Positions 1 to 11,039 are shown, numbered from the stretch's first letter. The stretch: DNA of 64,000 nt from Bimastos eiseni (GCA_959347315.1 OY365810.1:32269083-32333082); one strand, 5' to 3'. The notes: generated from the letters alone by a model not told the origin. A program made the numbers and translations.

Positions 1-98
1 TGAAGTCTATTCCTTCGTTATTGCTTGGGCCCATGGTCTCAAAGGCCAATGGAATGAAGAGATAGCTGACAGCGAGCTGGCTGTACTTGATGGTCTTA
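1..98 (-). pseudogene. C-terminal scrap of a reverse transcriptase ORF related to the adjacent element
   Basis: Read on the minus strand this stretch is open and encodes a 32-residue fragment with KYSQL, then FIPLAFETMG, then EGIDF. The order and spacing match the C-terminal end of the neighbouring 983-aa element (KYSTI ... ALSLESGG ... EGLEFISEL). It is cut by the window edge on one side and by the (TAA)n tract on the other. Seen: the open frame and motif order. Inferred: a second, related retrotransposon into which, or next to which, the intact element landed. Confidence 0.5.
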
Positions 99-101
99 TT
101 A

Positions 102-147
<46 letters not shown>

Positions 148-161
148 CATTATTATTATTA
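96..161 (-). repeat. (TAA)n microsatellite, probable 3' tail of the 204-3155 retrotransposon
   Basis: About 20 copies of TTA on the plus strand, i.e. (TAA)n on the minus strand, 40-odd bases after the stop codon of the minus-strand reverse transcriptase ORF. Short trinucleotide tails are known at the 3' ends of several non-LTR clades, so this is read as the element's tail rather than an independent microsatellite. Confidence 0.6.
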
Positions 162-203
162 CACATATATGTTTCACATTATGCTGTTATCGCCCATGAT
201 GAG

Positions 204-3155
204 CTAATGGAGTGTTGGCAATGTCCCGAAGAGGCAGACTGCGTTCCCACGCTGAAGAACAACTGAGATACGTTGGAACAGAAATGACGTCTCCATTGGA
301 TCGTGGGTTGCAGCACTCGTTCGACTACCCAACTCTGAGATGAACTCCAGTCCTTCACTGCTCCAAGCGCCGCCGGATTCCAAGGAGAGGGCTACGAAGT
401 CGTGGGTGTTGGTTATGGTGGAATACTTGGCCCTCTTCGTCTTAGCTGCGGGTTCGGCTGCTTCGCCAGCTCTGATAGATGTGTCGACAAGATGTGACTT
501 GGCGTAGGTGTCGGGCACTGTCACATCCCATGCCAGACATCGACCACGTGTCCAAGGAATGAGCGTGACGCCGTCCGGTCGCTTTCCATCTTCTCTTACC
601 AAGCCGAGAGGTTCCTTTTGCGCTGGAATCTTCGCCCTGCCAAGAGCTCTCCAGATGACATCGTTCAACATGCTGTGTCGTTGATGTTTTCCGCTGCCTC
701 TTCTACAAATTAGTCCATGGAGCCCTTTTACGTCGACGCTCTCTTGACATTGGTGACACAAATGTGGCTCGCAGAGCGTCGTTCCTAGCCTCAACCCGGC
801 TGCCAGTCGTACATCCTCGTTTGAGAGGCGCAGGCCTAGGGCAGTCACAGGGGGCGCTAGCATCCAGTCTCCAGAATGAGGTGCTCGTGAGGCCAGCAGG
901 CGAGCACGGTCGCATGAATTGTTATTGGAATCCAGCAGACCTTTCCATGCCTTGTCTGTGAATCGGAGGTCCCATTCTTTCTGGCGATAACTTGCTGCTC
1001 CTGTTGGTGGTTCTGCATCTGTCAGGGTCTTCCAAGCGTTGAGTGCTGAACTCGCGAGTTCATATGGTTCCTCAGCAGACTCTGTTGGTAGGATGCATGC
1101 CTGGAGTTCGCTTGTACTAGCAGCAGAAGCCAGAAAGGCAGAAAGTGCCAGCGTAGATGCACAACGAACTCCCAGACCACCATCTCTCACCGGCAAAGAA
1201 GCCTGGAGCCAGCGGTCATCGTCAAGGTCCACATTTAAAATGGTTGACAGTCCTTCTCTCAGCAGTTGATCAAACCGAGCCAAGCCCGAGCAATCAGCGC
1301 AGACGGCTGTGCGCAGACTGTACAAGAGCTTCGGTACACTTAGACTGTTTCTCAGCAGAACCAGAGCGTCATGTGTATACAGCAAGGACAATCTTCCGAT
1401 TGCCCTCTCGAGGTCATTGGCCTTTGAATTAACGACCATGTTCACAGCTGGACCTGAAATTAGAGGTGCACCCAACAAGGTCATGTCCTCGAGGGCTATG
1501 CTCGTGAACTCTTGGAACGCAGGGTCATTGTTCGGCATCTGGGTGTTGTGACACGCGATTTCGCATTTGCTGCGGTTCAATAGCAATCCCAGATTCTTTG
1601 ATTCCTGCTCGATTAATTGAATGTCGTCGGCCACTGTTTCCTTGTTACCTCCCAATGTCAGGTCATCCAGATATCCGATACGCAGATCCGAACGAAGCTT
1701 CATCAGAATCGGTTGCAGCACAAGACAGAATTCCAGAGGTCCCAAAGGATCGCCTTGCTGCGTTCCTTCTTCGGATCGAATTGTGTTTGAACCATAGCGC
1801 AACAGTGGACGGTTTGAATAGGCAGCGTGAGCAAAGTGGTAGAGCTCTGGGATCTCTCTAGCAACTGCCTCTAGAAGACAATCTCTGCGCAGAGTGTTAA
1901 AGGCATTGGCGAAGTCGAGCTTCACTAGGACGCTGTCCTCAGGCATTGTGGAAATCCAGCGACGTGTCGCATGGACAGCTGCCTCAGCGCCTCCTGGAAT
2001 GCCTACCCCAAGCTGAATGGGGGCGAGCAGTTGAGACAGCCTTGTTACCGCATGCGAATTAGCGCACTTTGCCGCCAGACGACGCCATGTGTAGCCCACG
2101 GCGATCGGTCTTATGCCTCCGTCCTTCTTGCTCAGGGCTAAAAGGTTTGCCCCATAGATGACCTCATTCACCTCTTCGGATAGACCTCCCTTTAGGAGCA
2201 GATTGACAAGGTCAGATAGATGTTGCCCGATGTTGTCATCTACTCCATAGGCCATCAGATCCTTTAAGTGTTGTGGAGTAATGCCATCTGGACCACCAGC
2301 CGAACCCGCAGGGAAAGAGGAGATTGCCCTAGCGACATCTTCTTTAGAAACTTGAAGCGGGATGAAGCGATCGGAACTGTCTGGATCACATGGGGTTCTC
2401 CTGTCCACTGGTGCAGGCGGGTGCTTTTTCTTAAGCGCGGCCAGAGTTTCAGGTGTGTCCAGTGCCGGTTTATCCTCGCTGCAGATGAGACGGATGGCTG
2501 CCTTGAAATTGCCTTCCTCCAGCTTGCTTGCAACTGTTGAGGCTAAATACCTGGCGTGGTCGCATTTAGCGGACTTGATCTTACGACTTGACGTCAGTGG
2601 CAATTCATCGTTAGTCGACTGGTCTGGTCCCTGCAGTCCCCATTCAGTAATGCGGGACAAAATCATCTTGGTCATGTTGTGCTTTCGTCCACCTCTTCTT
2701 GGCTTCACTAGTACAGTTCCACCGAAGGCCAGCAAATCGAACCATTTTGCAACGCAATTTGGTTCTCTTACAATTGCTTGGGTTATATCGGCCAGAAGAG
2801 CAGCACAAGATGGCCTTGCTGCTTTTGGGATTCTCTTAATCAGAAGACCGGGTGAAACAGGATGTGAGAGCTGAGAAGCGATCGGCCCAACGTCCGTCGA
2901 CAGCTCCCGTGAGTAAGAGATCTGCACGCTAGTGGTAGAAGACGACTGTCTTGTGGTATTATGCTTTAAAGGGCCGTCCGCCGGTGGCTGGTCGGAACCT
3001 GGACAAGGGGCGGTTCGAGGGCCGTGCCGGTGCATCGTGCCATCTGAGGCATGGGTTTTGAAGGACAACCAACACACCCCGCAAACCCCCTGGCCCTTAC
3101 AAGGTTTTTGACTCATCTGAGTTTCAAATCGGTTTGTTTTCAAATGCGCCGCCAT
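204..3155 (-). CDS. Intact non-LTR retrotransposon ORF: reverse transcriptase with C-terminal restriction-like endonuclease-type region
   Basis: A single uninterrupted 983-codon ORF from ATG at 3155 to TAG at 204. The N-terminus carries a C-x2-C-x(n)-H-x(n)-H cluster (about residues 25-44), likely a DNA-binding zinc finger. The polymerase core is clear: SAGGPDGITP (about 284-293), KLDFANAFNT (412-421), GTQQGDPLGP (464-473) and the catalytic box YLDD (495-498; YADD is more usual). Near the C-terminus a Cys/His cluster with CHQC is followed by GKRPDG and WDVTV, an arrangement like the CCHC plus R/KPD...D motif of restriction-like endonucleases in R2-type LINEs. This would nick target DNA and prime reverse transcription on it. 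The absence of any stop or frameshift in 2.95 kb suggests a young, possibly still mobile copy. Family name not assigned; RLE identity is an inference from motif order. Confidence 0.85.
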   Translation of the reverse strand: MAAHLKTNRFETQMSQKPCKGQGVCGVCWLSFKTHASDGTMHRHGPRTAPCPGSDQPPADGPLKHNTTRQSSSTTSVQISYSRELSTDVGPIASQLSHPVSPGLLIKRIPKAARPSCAALLADITQAIVREPNCVAKWFDLLAFGGTVLVKPRRGGRKHNMTKMILSRITEWGLQGPDQSTNDELPLTSSRKIKSAKCDHARYLASTVASKLEEGNFKAAIRLICSEDKPALDTPETLAALKKKHPPAPVDRRTPCDPDSSDRFIPLQVSKEDVARAISSFPAGSAGGPDGITPQHLKDLMAYGVDDNIGQHLSDLVNLLLKGGLSEEVNEVIYGANLLALSKKDGGIRPIAVGYTWRRLAAKCANSHAVTRLSQLLAPIQLGVGIPGGAEAAVHATRRWISTMPEDSVLVKLDFANAFNTLRRDCLLEAVAREIPELYHFAHAAYSNRPLLRYGSNTIRSEEGTQQGDPLGPLEFCLVLQPILMKLRSDLRIGYLDDLTLGGNKETVADDIQLIEQESKNLGLLLNRSKCEIACHNTQMPNNDPAFQEFTSIALEDMTLLGAPLISGPAVNMVVNSKANDLERAIGRLSLLYTHDALVLLRNSLSVPKLLYSLRTAVCADCSGLARFDQLLREGLSTILNVDLDDDRWLQASLPVRDGGLGVRCASTLALSAFLASAASTSELQACILPTESAEEPYELASSALNAWKTLTDAEPPTGAASYRQKEWDLRFTDKAWKGLLDSNNNSCDRARLLASRAPHSGDWMLAPPVTALGLRLSNEDVRLAAGLRLGTTLCEPHLCHQCQESVDVKGLHGLICRRGSGKHQRHSMLNDVIWRALGRAKIPAQKEPLGLVREDGKRPDGVTLIPWTRGRCLAWDVTVPDTYAKSHLVDTSIRAGEAAEPAAKTKRAKYSTITNTHDFVALSLESGGAWSSEGLEFISELGSRTSAATHDPMETSFLFQRISVVLQRGNAVCLFGTLPTLH

Positions 3156-3624
3156 TTAAACAGTAATCGTTGCCATTGGCAACGTTGACGTCGCTGGCCT
3201 TAAAGCATGGCAAGCGGCCATCAATTCAAATGCACGGCTACATATAAGTTGAAACGAAAGTTTGACAAACCAATCGTGTTGTGGTCTTGGCGAATAAGAT
3301 GTGGTGAATATAATCAATCGGGTCACGAGTTGTTAATCCATTAGACGATGCTAAAATCCAACTCTGACGATTACTCGTTACGCGGTATTTTTGCTAAATA
3401 GTCGGACATTAAAAATTTTCCGCCCACCACGTCCGCTGCCTCAAATCGATTATTCAATAATTATTATTATTATTATTATAACAATTTGAGGTTTTTACTA
3501 TTTCTATTACAAAGTATGAAAGGATTTGAAAAACAATTGTGTAGGCCATACATTTTTCAAAAGTATTAATCAAACTAGCAGAAAGTGTCACGGGCCGCAT
3601 AAAATGTGTCCCGTTTAGGTCTAC
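3156..3624. other. Retrotransposon 5' flank and intron 1 start of array copy 0
   Basis: No gene seen. 3156-3260 is the likely 5' untranslated part of the retrotransposon, with a small palindrome GTTGCCATTGGCAAC near 3170. From about 3460 a short (TTA)n run precedes the intron following copy 0 exon 1. Confidence 0.35.
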
Positions 3625-3753
3625 CTGATTCGTTTCCTGCTTTGCTTTATCAACAACGATTGACAGATGAATAATACTGAAGCTGTACATATAATAGACC
3701 AATCCAACCACGACAAACACTGTCACAGTCAATAACACACTTTTCGTTGGCAT
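3625..3753 (-). CDS. Array copy 0, exon 1: N-terminal signal anchor of a DUF1647-like glycosyltransferase family member
   Basis: ATG at 3753 opens 43 codons: a short MPTK cytoplasmic tail, a hydrophobic segment (about residues 6-30, with VLLTVTVFVVVGLVYYMY), then a polar stem. The exon ends at a CAG|gtagac donor in phase 0, exactly the exon-1 end seen in copy 4 (CAG|gtatat). Its remaining exons should lie at lower coordinates on the minus strand, but that space holds the 204-3155 retrotransposon, so they are either beyond the left edge (the element then sitting in intron 1) or lost. Assignment to the family rests on the type II anchor, donor phase and position in the array, not on the conserved domain. 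Confidence 0.45.
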
Positions 3754-4381
3754 TCTTATCCAGTCGACGCATTGAATTAGAGTTCATGTTAACTAACCAA
3801 CGCACTCAAAAGCACTCATTCAGTTGGCCCGTTTCACTTGGCCTGTTTCCAGTTGTAATGCGCATTCCTTGATCTTAGCAGATCGATTGCAGAATCGTCT
3901 GCGCGGCAGTCAGCTAAGACGACCCAAATAGAAAGAAACAAATTCACCCATGTCTTTCTGTGCTCAATTAGGACTACATAACTGTATTCATGCATATTGA
4001 CGAATACGTGCTACAAGTCCTACTATAAGGTTTAACTCCGCGGGGTCACTTGTTCGCGTTGGACAACATTTTAACTATATGACTTGTGGACTTAACATAT
4101 CTTAAATCATCAGCAGTCTAGTGTGCTCGTGAATTTTGACTCTAGAAGTTCCAATAGGTCAGCATGTCAAACAGAGCTTCTTCAGATGCCATGTAGATAT
4201 AATGTACATGTAGGCCTAGGCCTATATCGTATCACGGCGTTTACAACATTCTAAGGGATAGCATGCTGCCCAAAAGACTAGTAGGCCTAATGATAGTGAC
4301 TTTTTACTGTTGACGACGACAACTACGATGATTACTAAGATAATAGTCATCTCTCGAAAGTTGTGGGTTAAAGATGTGTAC

Positions 4382-5886
4382 CTTTCGGACGGTTTCAGGC
4401 GATCGTCCATCGCGGCTCAGGCCGTAGAAGTAAATGGTGTGATACGGTAGAAAGCGCTGAACATTTCCAATGGCGTCCATCGTCCATCGCTTGATGAAAG
4501 TAACCTGCATTCTCAGTGGCAAAAACGAAGTCCTCCAGACAATCTCTATCTAATACAGCTAAATTCGTCGCGGGAATACCAACCTCACTTAGCAGATTGA
4601 TGGACATGTTGAAGGGCTTACCGATCGCAGCACATCTGGTATTGGCTTGTGTATCGCAATAGCGAATATCAGTTAAATTTAAGCCCTGACTGTTTATATC
4701 TTTGCAAACCTTCAATAGGAAAACAAATCCTCAATAACACCTTATATATTAATTCATCTAGATTTAGTTTAGTACATAAAATGGTTTCATGATTGTCTTT
4801 GTTAGGTATTCATTAGGAAACTTGGTGCCAATACTCGACTGTTTGCTGAACTGTGTACATTGAACTGGTTCGCATTATTCATAAAATTTGCAAACACCAA
4901 AATTAGACAATTTGCAACCAGAAGATGTCAGCCAAACGTGTGAAATTGATAATAATGCAATTTGTTTGAAGTAGCCAAGTCTTCTACCTGCCTCAGCTAA
5001 GTAAGTTAAAGATGTTGGGTCGGAAACGTAATGTATCTCATGAGTTGTCAGTTGACTCGCAACATAAAATCGACCAGTTGACCCACGACTGTGTTCTGTT
5101 TACTGTGTACTGTAGATCCATAGCAATTATGACTCTCGATCGTTTTAATTACTAATAATCATCGCCTGAATATTAGAATATTATTTTAACCAACAGTTTT
5201 ATACTTCACTGTAAGAATAGACTGTTGTCTAACAAACTATCGATCAACAAATCAGCCTGAAAACTGGTTTCATAATGGAGTATATGTTTCCAGTGATGGT
5301 GCCTCTGAGTTATGAAAGTCAAGCGACACTATATAACACACCTTTCTATGTTGAATGGTTCTGTAGATATTGATAATTATAGCTTTCGGTGGCCATGTTG
5401 GACGCCATTTTGAAAGTGACTCCTACGTCATGGTCCTAATATATCATTTGCTAATGAGAATGCAATAAAACTTACGGCTTGACATCAAAAATATCTTTCT
5501 ATGTTGAATGGTTCTTTAGATATTGACAATTTCTGTAATTGTCAATATCTAAAGAACCATTCAATATAGAAAGATATTTACAGCTATCGGCGGCCATGTT
5601 GGACGACATCTTGAAAATGACCCTTTTCTGATGGTCAGATTGGAGCCAATTTTTACTATGTTAATAAGCATGAACAATGGAATGAGAATCCGGTGAGAGA
5701 CTTTTTCTCGCATATATTGGGGTTACGTGTTTTTTGGCCTTAGATTGATCCGACTATTAGTTACCGTGATGTTTTTGTCTGACCTGTAAGCAGTCCTCGT
5801 TGCTTATACTGTTCATCGTCAGATAACAGAAGCTGAATCCGAAGATGACAGATGACATAAGCGAGAAGTTTCTTCGAGAACATCAT
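4382..5886 (-). pseudogene. Array copy 1: two-exon remnant with two frameshifts
   Basis: Exon 1 (5886-5784) starts ATGATG and matches copy 2 exon 1 (MMxSxxLLxYVIC), but a 2-bp deletion just after the YVIC codons throws the rest of the transmembrane segment out of frame. Its length, 103 nt, is 2 short of a multiple of 3. Exon 2 (4709-4382) has a good acceptor (TTTTCCTATTGAAG|G) and donor (AAG|gtacac). It reads well from VCKDI through RYCDTQ and GIPATNLAVLDRD to FVFATENAGYFHQAMD; there a tandem 7-bp duplication (GTCCATC on the plus strand, about 4477-4490) shifts frame, and the second half (AIGNVQRFLP, IYFYGL) continues in the next frame. Exon length 328 = 321 + 7. No exon 3 or 4 could be found before copy 0 begins at 3753. 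Two independent indels plus missing 3' exons make this a pseudogene. Confidence 0.8.
5343..5640. repeat. Duplicated interspersed repeat with a 43-bp hairpin inside copy 1 intron
   Basis: Two diverged copies of a unit running from CTTTCTATGTTGAATGGTTC to GGCCATGTTGGACG(C/A)CAT lie at about 5343-5440 and 5495-5640. Between them 5489-5531 and 5537-5579 form an inverted repeat of 43-bp arms with one mismatch and a 5-nt loop. The corresponding intron of copy 2 lacks this block, so it arrived after the gene duplication. Confidence 0.7.
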
Positions 5887-6068
5887 GACTGACTAGAATC
5901 TGCTGCGAACCCAGCCTCGTTGGCTCAAACTGACTCAATCGTTTTCTCCAGTGGCTCTATACATACAGATATAAAGAAAAAAACGAGTTTGCAAGGATGT
6001 GCATAAATGTCGGGTTTCTCGTGAAAGGCGAGCAGAATATCAACAAGAACAAAACTGTAATTGTACAT

Positions 6069-6160
6069 GGATGAAAGGAGGATGAAAGGAGGATGAAAGG
6101 AGGATGAAAGGAGGATGAAAGGAGGATGAAAGGAGGATGAAAGGAGGATGAAAGGAGGAT
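6069..6160. repeat. 11-bp minisatellite, about 8 copies
   Basis: Perfect or near-perfect tandem copies of GGATGAAAGGA upstream of copy 1. Confidence 0.9.
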
Positions 6161-6867
6161 ACTAGTGCAGGGACGGGCATATTACAGGCTGACATGTAAT
6201 TTAATTATAAATTACCAATTGCTAGCGAAAATGTAATTGAATAACACATTACCAACTACTTTCGAGTTTTGCTGGGAATTACTAATTACAATGTAATAAT
6301 AATATAATTTTAATTATGCCAAACTACAAATTACAAACACTATCAGGGTCAATAAATGCAGACAAGATTCTGCAAGAAACATTTGCTTTCTATTTTTACT
6401 TTATTTCGCATAATATTGTCAGAAACCGCTAACTTATTTTGCTTTCAGAATCAGCAGCTGTTCAAACAATTTACAGTGGTGGAAATAATTATTCCATCAC
6501 CCTGTGATCAAAGCTAGCTGTGGTACAACGAAATAATTAAAAGTAGGCCTAACGAGCAGAATGAATGCTTTTTTATTATTTTCTTCATTGTTGGCCTATC
6601 GACCAACAGAGTTGAAGAGACATTCCTGAAAATATGGAAATAACTGAACTTATGTTTGTTTTCATAATAATATGAGAAACATAGCTATAAAACTGAATTC
6701 AAATGTATTAAACCGATTTTTAGCTTTCTGCAGTGATGCGATAACTATTTCCTCCAGTGTATCCATCAGACGAGTGCTATAGTCCTTACAATCATGGCTC
6801 TCAAAGCTTACGAGTCTATCTAGCGGTACAGAAGAAGGCAGTGCAGCTTTAAATTGCAAAAATAAGT

Positions 6868-7067
6868 NNNNNNNNNNNNNNNNNNNNNNNNNNNNNNNNN
6901 NNNNNNNNNNNNNNNNNNNNNNNNNNNNNNNNNNNNNNNNNNNNNNNNNNNNNNNNNNNNNNNNNNNNNNNNNNNNNNNNNNNNNNNNNNNNNNNNNNNN
7001 NNNNNNNNNNNNNNNNNNNNNNNNNNNNNNNNNNNNNNNNNNNNNNNNNNNNNNNNNNNNNNNNNNN
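6868..7067. other. Assembly gap of 200 N
   Basis: Exactly 200 undetermined bases, a scaffold placeholder; its right border is a long (GA)n run, which probably caused the break. Confidence 0.99.

Positions 7068-7160
<93 letters not shown>
7068..7160. repeat. (GA)n microsatellite
   Basis: More than 45 GA units abutting the assembly gap; true length unknown. Confidence 0.95.
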
Positions 7161-7163
<3 letters not shown>

Positions 7164-7729
7164 AGAGAGATATCTGTCTGACCCTTGTGTCCTTCTCTCT
7201 TCTATCCTTCGATCGTTCTATTCATATATCTACGGACCGACCGGGTATAGACTATTTCCACCGGGTACCGAATCCGAGTATTTTAATGCACTACTTACCG
7301 TATCCGGGTACGAGTTGGGTAGTAGTGGGTCGCTACTAGAGCGGTCACTCCGGCAAGTACCATTGCCTCGTCAATCGTTGTCATGTGTGGCGAAGCTTAA
7401 AATTAAGAATTATCTAATAAAGAGATATAACTAAATAATGTTGCGGCTGTAATAAATTAATAACAAAAATATAAATTAAATTTAAGCCTTTTAGTACTGC
7501 ATACATAAATCTAGGAACTATATGATTAGTTACTAAATAGCATCAATAAACTTTTTTATCGAATTACAAAGTTTTTTAATCCTAGTTTCACTTTTTAAGT
7601 GATCTATTTGCAGAGGCGAATGCTTCCGAATAGTAGAAATGAGATATTCTGCCGAGGCGAATGTCCGAGGCGATTTCCGGTCGGTCCCTACATATATCCT
7701 CACTTTATTTAATTACTTCCACCGTTTCA

Positions 7730-8125
7730 TTCTTCCTTACTTTTCCATCTAATCTTATTTCCTTCCATCCTACCTCTCTGCCTTCCATCTGTCCCTTCTT
7801 CCATCCATACGTCCATCCTTCCTTCTTTCAGTCATTTTTCCGTTCTACCTACCTTCCCTACTGCCTGTCTTCTTTCCACCTCTCCTTTCTTCCTTCCTTG
7901 CGTTCATCCTTGCATCGTTCCTTTTCCCCATACTTCCGACCTTTCTCTCGTCCATCTTTCCTGCCTCTTTCATTTTTTATGTCTTCCCTTATTCCTTCTA
8001 ATTCTTCCTTTCCTCCTTCTTTCTTGCTTTAATCAATCCTTCCTTCTCTTCATCCTTCATTCCTTCCTTCTTTCCTTCCTTCCTACCTATCATCCTTCCT
8101 TCATTTCCTCGTTCTTCCTTAGAAG
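7730..8125. repeat. Pyrimidine-rich (TTCC)-type low-complexity tract
   Basis: Diverged TTCC/TTCT/CATC units with strong C+T bias on the plus strand. The open frame across it is composition-driven and is not a gene. Confidence 0.8.
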
Positions 8126-8715
8126 TGCAATGACTCTCTGTCCGTTGATGTAGATATCATGTAGGGTGGTCCTTAATTTTGAAAGCATTATTTTACAATC
8201 AGGCACCCCTTGCTTTTGTTTCTAATGATGAAAAAGAAATTCAGTAAAAGTTTGAGGAGGGTCAGAAAATAAAAAATTGAAAATAAAATTGCTACCAGAT
8301 CTTTAGAGTTTAAGCATACACTGCCATGACTAATTTCACTTTCTTAGTACAATGTGTTTAATTATTCATTTAATTGCATCCCGACTCCAAACCATATTGA
8401 TAGAATTTGATTAATTGTTACTTGCTCACTTACTGACATATTCTTCATCATGCATTTCTTGCCATTGTAAGAAAGTAAGTAAGTAAGTATATTCTTTAAT
8501 GAACCAACTGCTTATCCGCACTCTGGTGTACAATACAATTTAAAGCACAGTATTCTAATTAAATACTTGAAAAAGAATTTCCACTCTAGATTTTCTGCAA
8601 CATACATGGGGATTAGCAGATCTTCTTTTAAATAGCAATGCATTAATTTTAATAATACAACATTCTCATTAAAAAGGATTTTCGCACTAAATTGTCTGCC
8701 TGTTGAATTTCACTG

Positions 8716-9585
8716 TCATGTGGGCGCGGACGTAGGGAGTGGAAGGTCGCCTTTATAGGAGGAAGGAACCGGTGCAGCACGTGACCTGGGTTTTCCAGTA
8801 TCGCTTTGAATACATTGTAGACCCGTATCGGCCAACCGGATCAAATATTCGAATGGAGGAACATCATCTGGCAGATAGCGTTGGCGAATCAGTCTGTTCA
8901 TCACTGACTGTACCCGGGCACGCTCCTGCTGCCCCGCGTACCCCCACCAAGCCGGAGCCGCATAAAGCATGCAGGCCATTATAGTCGAACTCACAACGTC
9001 AAAAAGCAATAGTCCTGAGAGGCCATGCGCCACCATTATACGCGAAGCGTACATTGATTGCCTTGCCTGACAACATGTTCTATTTATATGAGGTTCAAAA
9101 CTGAGATTTTCAGTCATGGCGATAACCATACTTTTGACCTTGGTAGTCCTGGCGTCTCCAATGGATCTTCTCTTCGACCTCCACGCCCCCGAGGACGTCG
9201 TATAATCATCTCTTGTGTCTTTTTTATATTTAGTTGCAGGTTGCATTTTACAGCCCAATCAGACACATGATTTAGTTCAATCTCAATCGTGTCTTTGTTG
9301 GAACCAGGAATCAATAGGTATGTGTCGTCAGCATACTTGACCAGTCTATTTGCAGGATGGACAGTTTTTGATCTGAATATGACCGTAATGAAGTGTAAAG
9401 AGCCGATGCTGGCATTAATACGAATGATTGCCGAGACGACGCCATTGTATTTGGTTCCGTGGTTGCGATTGCTAAGAAAGTCAATGATCCAGTTGTATTT
9501 ACTATCGAGAATGGACAACTCTGACAACCGCTCTGCGAGATATGCGTGTCCGACCGTGTCAGAGGCTTTTGAAAATAGACGAAGG

Positions 9586-9590
<5 letters not shown>
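8716..9590 (-). pseudogene. Degraded LINE reverse transcriptase, 3' half
   Basis: Minus-strand reading in several frames gives, in order: FSKASDTV...HAYLAERLSEL, IDFLSNRNH, KYADDTYLLIPGSN, LNIKKTQEMII, NLSFEPHINRTCCQARQSMY, and YAAPAWWGYAG. These are the palm, YADD box and thumb of a Jockey-superfamily-type reverse transcriptase. Frames switch several times and there is an internal duplication/deletion around 9114-9190, so it is dead. The same subfamily recurs at 52963-53540 (KYADETYLLI, LLYASPAWWG). Upstream sequence to about 10140 is open in places but not recognisable. Confidence 0.8.
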
Positions 9591-9666
<76 letters not shown>

Positions 9667-9675
9667 TGATGATGC
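9588..9675. repeat. (ATG)n/(ATGACG)n microsatellite inside the LINE
   Basis: About 15 ATG units followed by 8 or so GACGAT units. On the minus strand it lies directly before the FSKASDTV motif of the reverse transcriptase, so it expanded within the dead ORF and would read as poly-His there. Confidence 0.9.
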
Positions 9676-10399
9676 GTAGAGACTGCTGTAATCAATCGTG
9701 GACATGCTATAGCCGCCACTTCTACATGAATGGCATTATGTATATCGCCTCGGAAAGCGCATACCCCAGCTCTAATGAGCCACTGGCTAACAACCGGACG
9801 GTGAAGACGCTGGTCCCGTGATCGATGAGCAAATATTTTGCCTGCGTCCAGATGTCCACACATGCAATGCATTCGATACCCAGCTGATATCGATAACCTC
9901 CGAGGCAACGGCCGATTGGCCGCCTCACGAATAAACGAGAAATATTGCGATCTTCGAGGCAACGCATATAATATAATATAATATAAAATCGTCTCCATAG
10001 CCCAGGAGTCTTTGGGCCAATTAATCGTGCAGGGCTTGCGTTCATAAGAGAACTGAGTCGACGCATGATCCCCTCCCTCCACTTACGGGGACACACTTGA
10101 GACCAGGTACACCGTTTCCAACGTCTCTCTATCTGCACACAACGTTATAACGACGTGCATTTTTACAGGCGTGGTGTGGTGAGGCACAATCACCCACCTC
10201 ACACTCACAGAAGACGGAGACAGCTAGCACCCGATGGAGAGCGCTTCCTCTGATAGTCTCTTGTACTCTTTACTTGGATGAAGGCAACAATCATAGTGAT
10301 GATCGTATTGATAGAAGGCCTGATCGTGATAGTAGTAGTGGCCTGGTAGTAATGGAAGTATTGGGGGAAGTAGTGGAAATGGTCGTTATAATAGCAACA

Positions 10400-10580
10400 A
10401 TACTACTACTTATAATAAAAAATAATAATACTAATAATATTAATAATAATAATAATAATAATAATCATAATAATAATAATAACAATAATGATAATAAAAT
10501 CGGCAAATGATGACAATGATGACGACGACGACGGCAACGATGGTGATGACGATGACGATGACGATGATGATGATGTTTAT
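10400..10580. repeat. (AAT)n and (GAT/GAC)n microsatellites
   Basis: 10410-10500 is AAT-rich, 10505-10575 is GATGAC-type. Frame-open but low complexity. Confidence 0.85.
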
Positions 10581-11039
10581 GATTATCATGCTCGGTTAGG
10601 GGTCGTACTTAAATGACGTCAGTAAAAACACTACTTTTTACCCCTCCAACTTGTTCGCATTTATCCGCATTCGCTTGACTCCCCTCCCCTTTGCGTACGT
10701 CCGCATCACACATGTGTTGGCCACCATTGAAACTGCTGATAATTATCTTACTCCATCGCTTTTTAAAAGACATTATATAGAAAAGAATGAGATTGAATGA
10801 AAGTTGTGTTAAAAAAGCGTAAACTTTATAAACGCCTTAAATGCATGTTCGCTTCGTATATCAGTCTGTCAAATTGGAAGTAAAACCTAAAGCTATTGAT
10901 AAACAACTACGTAATTATACCATTAGATGTGATTTTGGCAATAATCTAGCATGGTTACATGCGGACGTACGAATAGACCAAGAACCCCCTTCCGCCCGTT
11001 CCTCACTTGTCCGCATTTTGCCCTACCCTCTGCTCATTG

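Noticed and set aside
7661..8032. 123-codon plus-strand open frame
   Set aside because: Lies in a TTCC-rich tract and gives a Ser/Phe/Leu polymer; frame is open because of composition. The same applies to 18107-18488.
9585..9821. Poly-Met frame and, on the other strand, a 322-codon frame with a poly-His run
   Set aside because: Microsatellite inside a dead LINE; the only real homology is the reverse transcriptase text to its left.
9722..10138. 138-codon minus-strand frame upstream of the 9-kb LINE
   Set aside because: No reverse transcriptase or other motif, and it overlaps a different open frame; coding cannot be supported.
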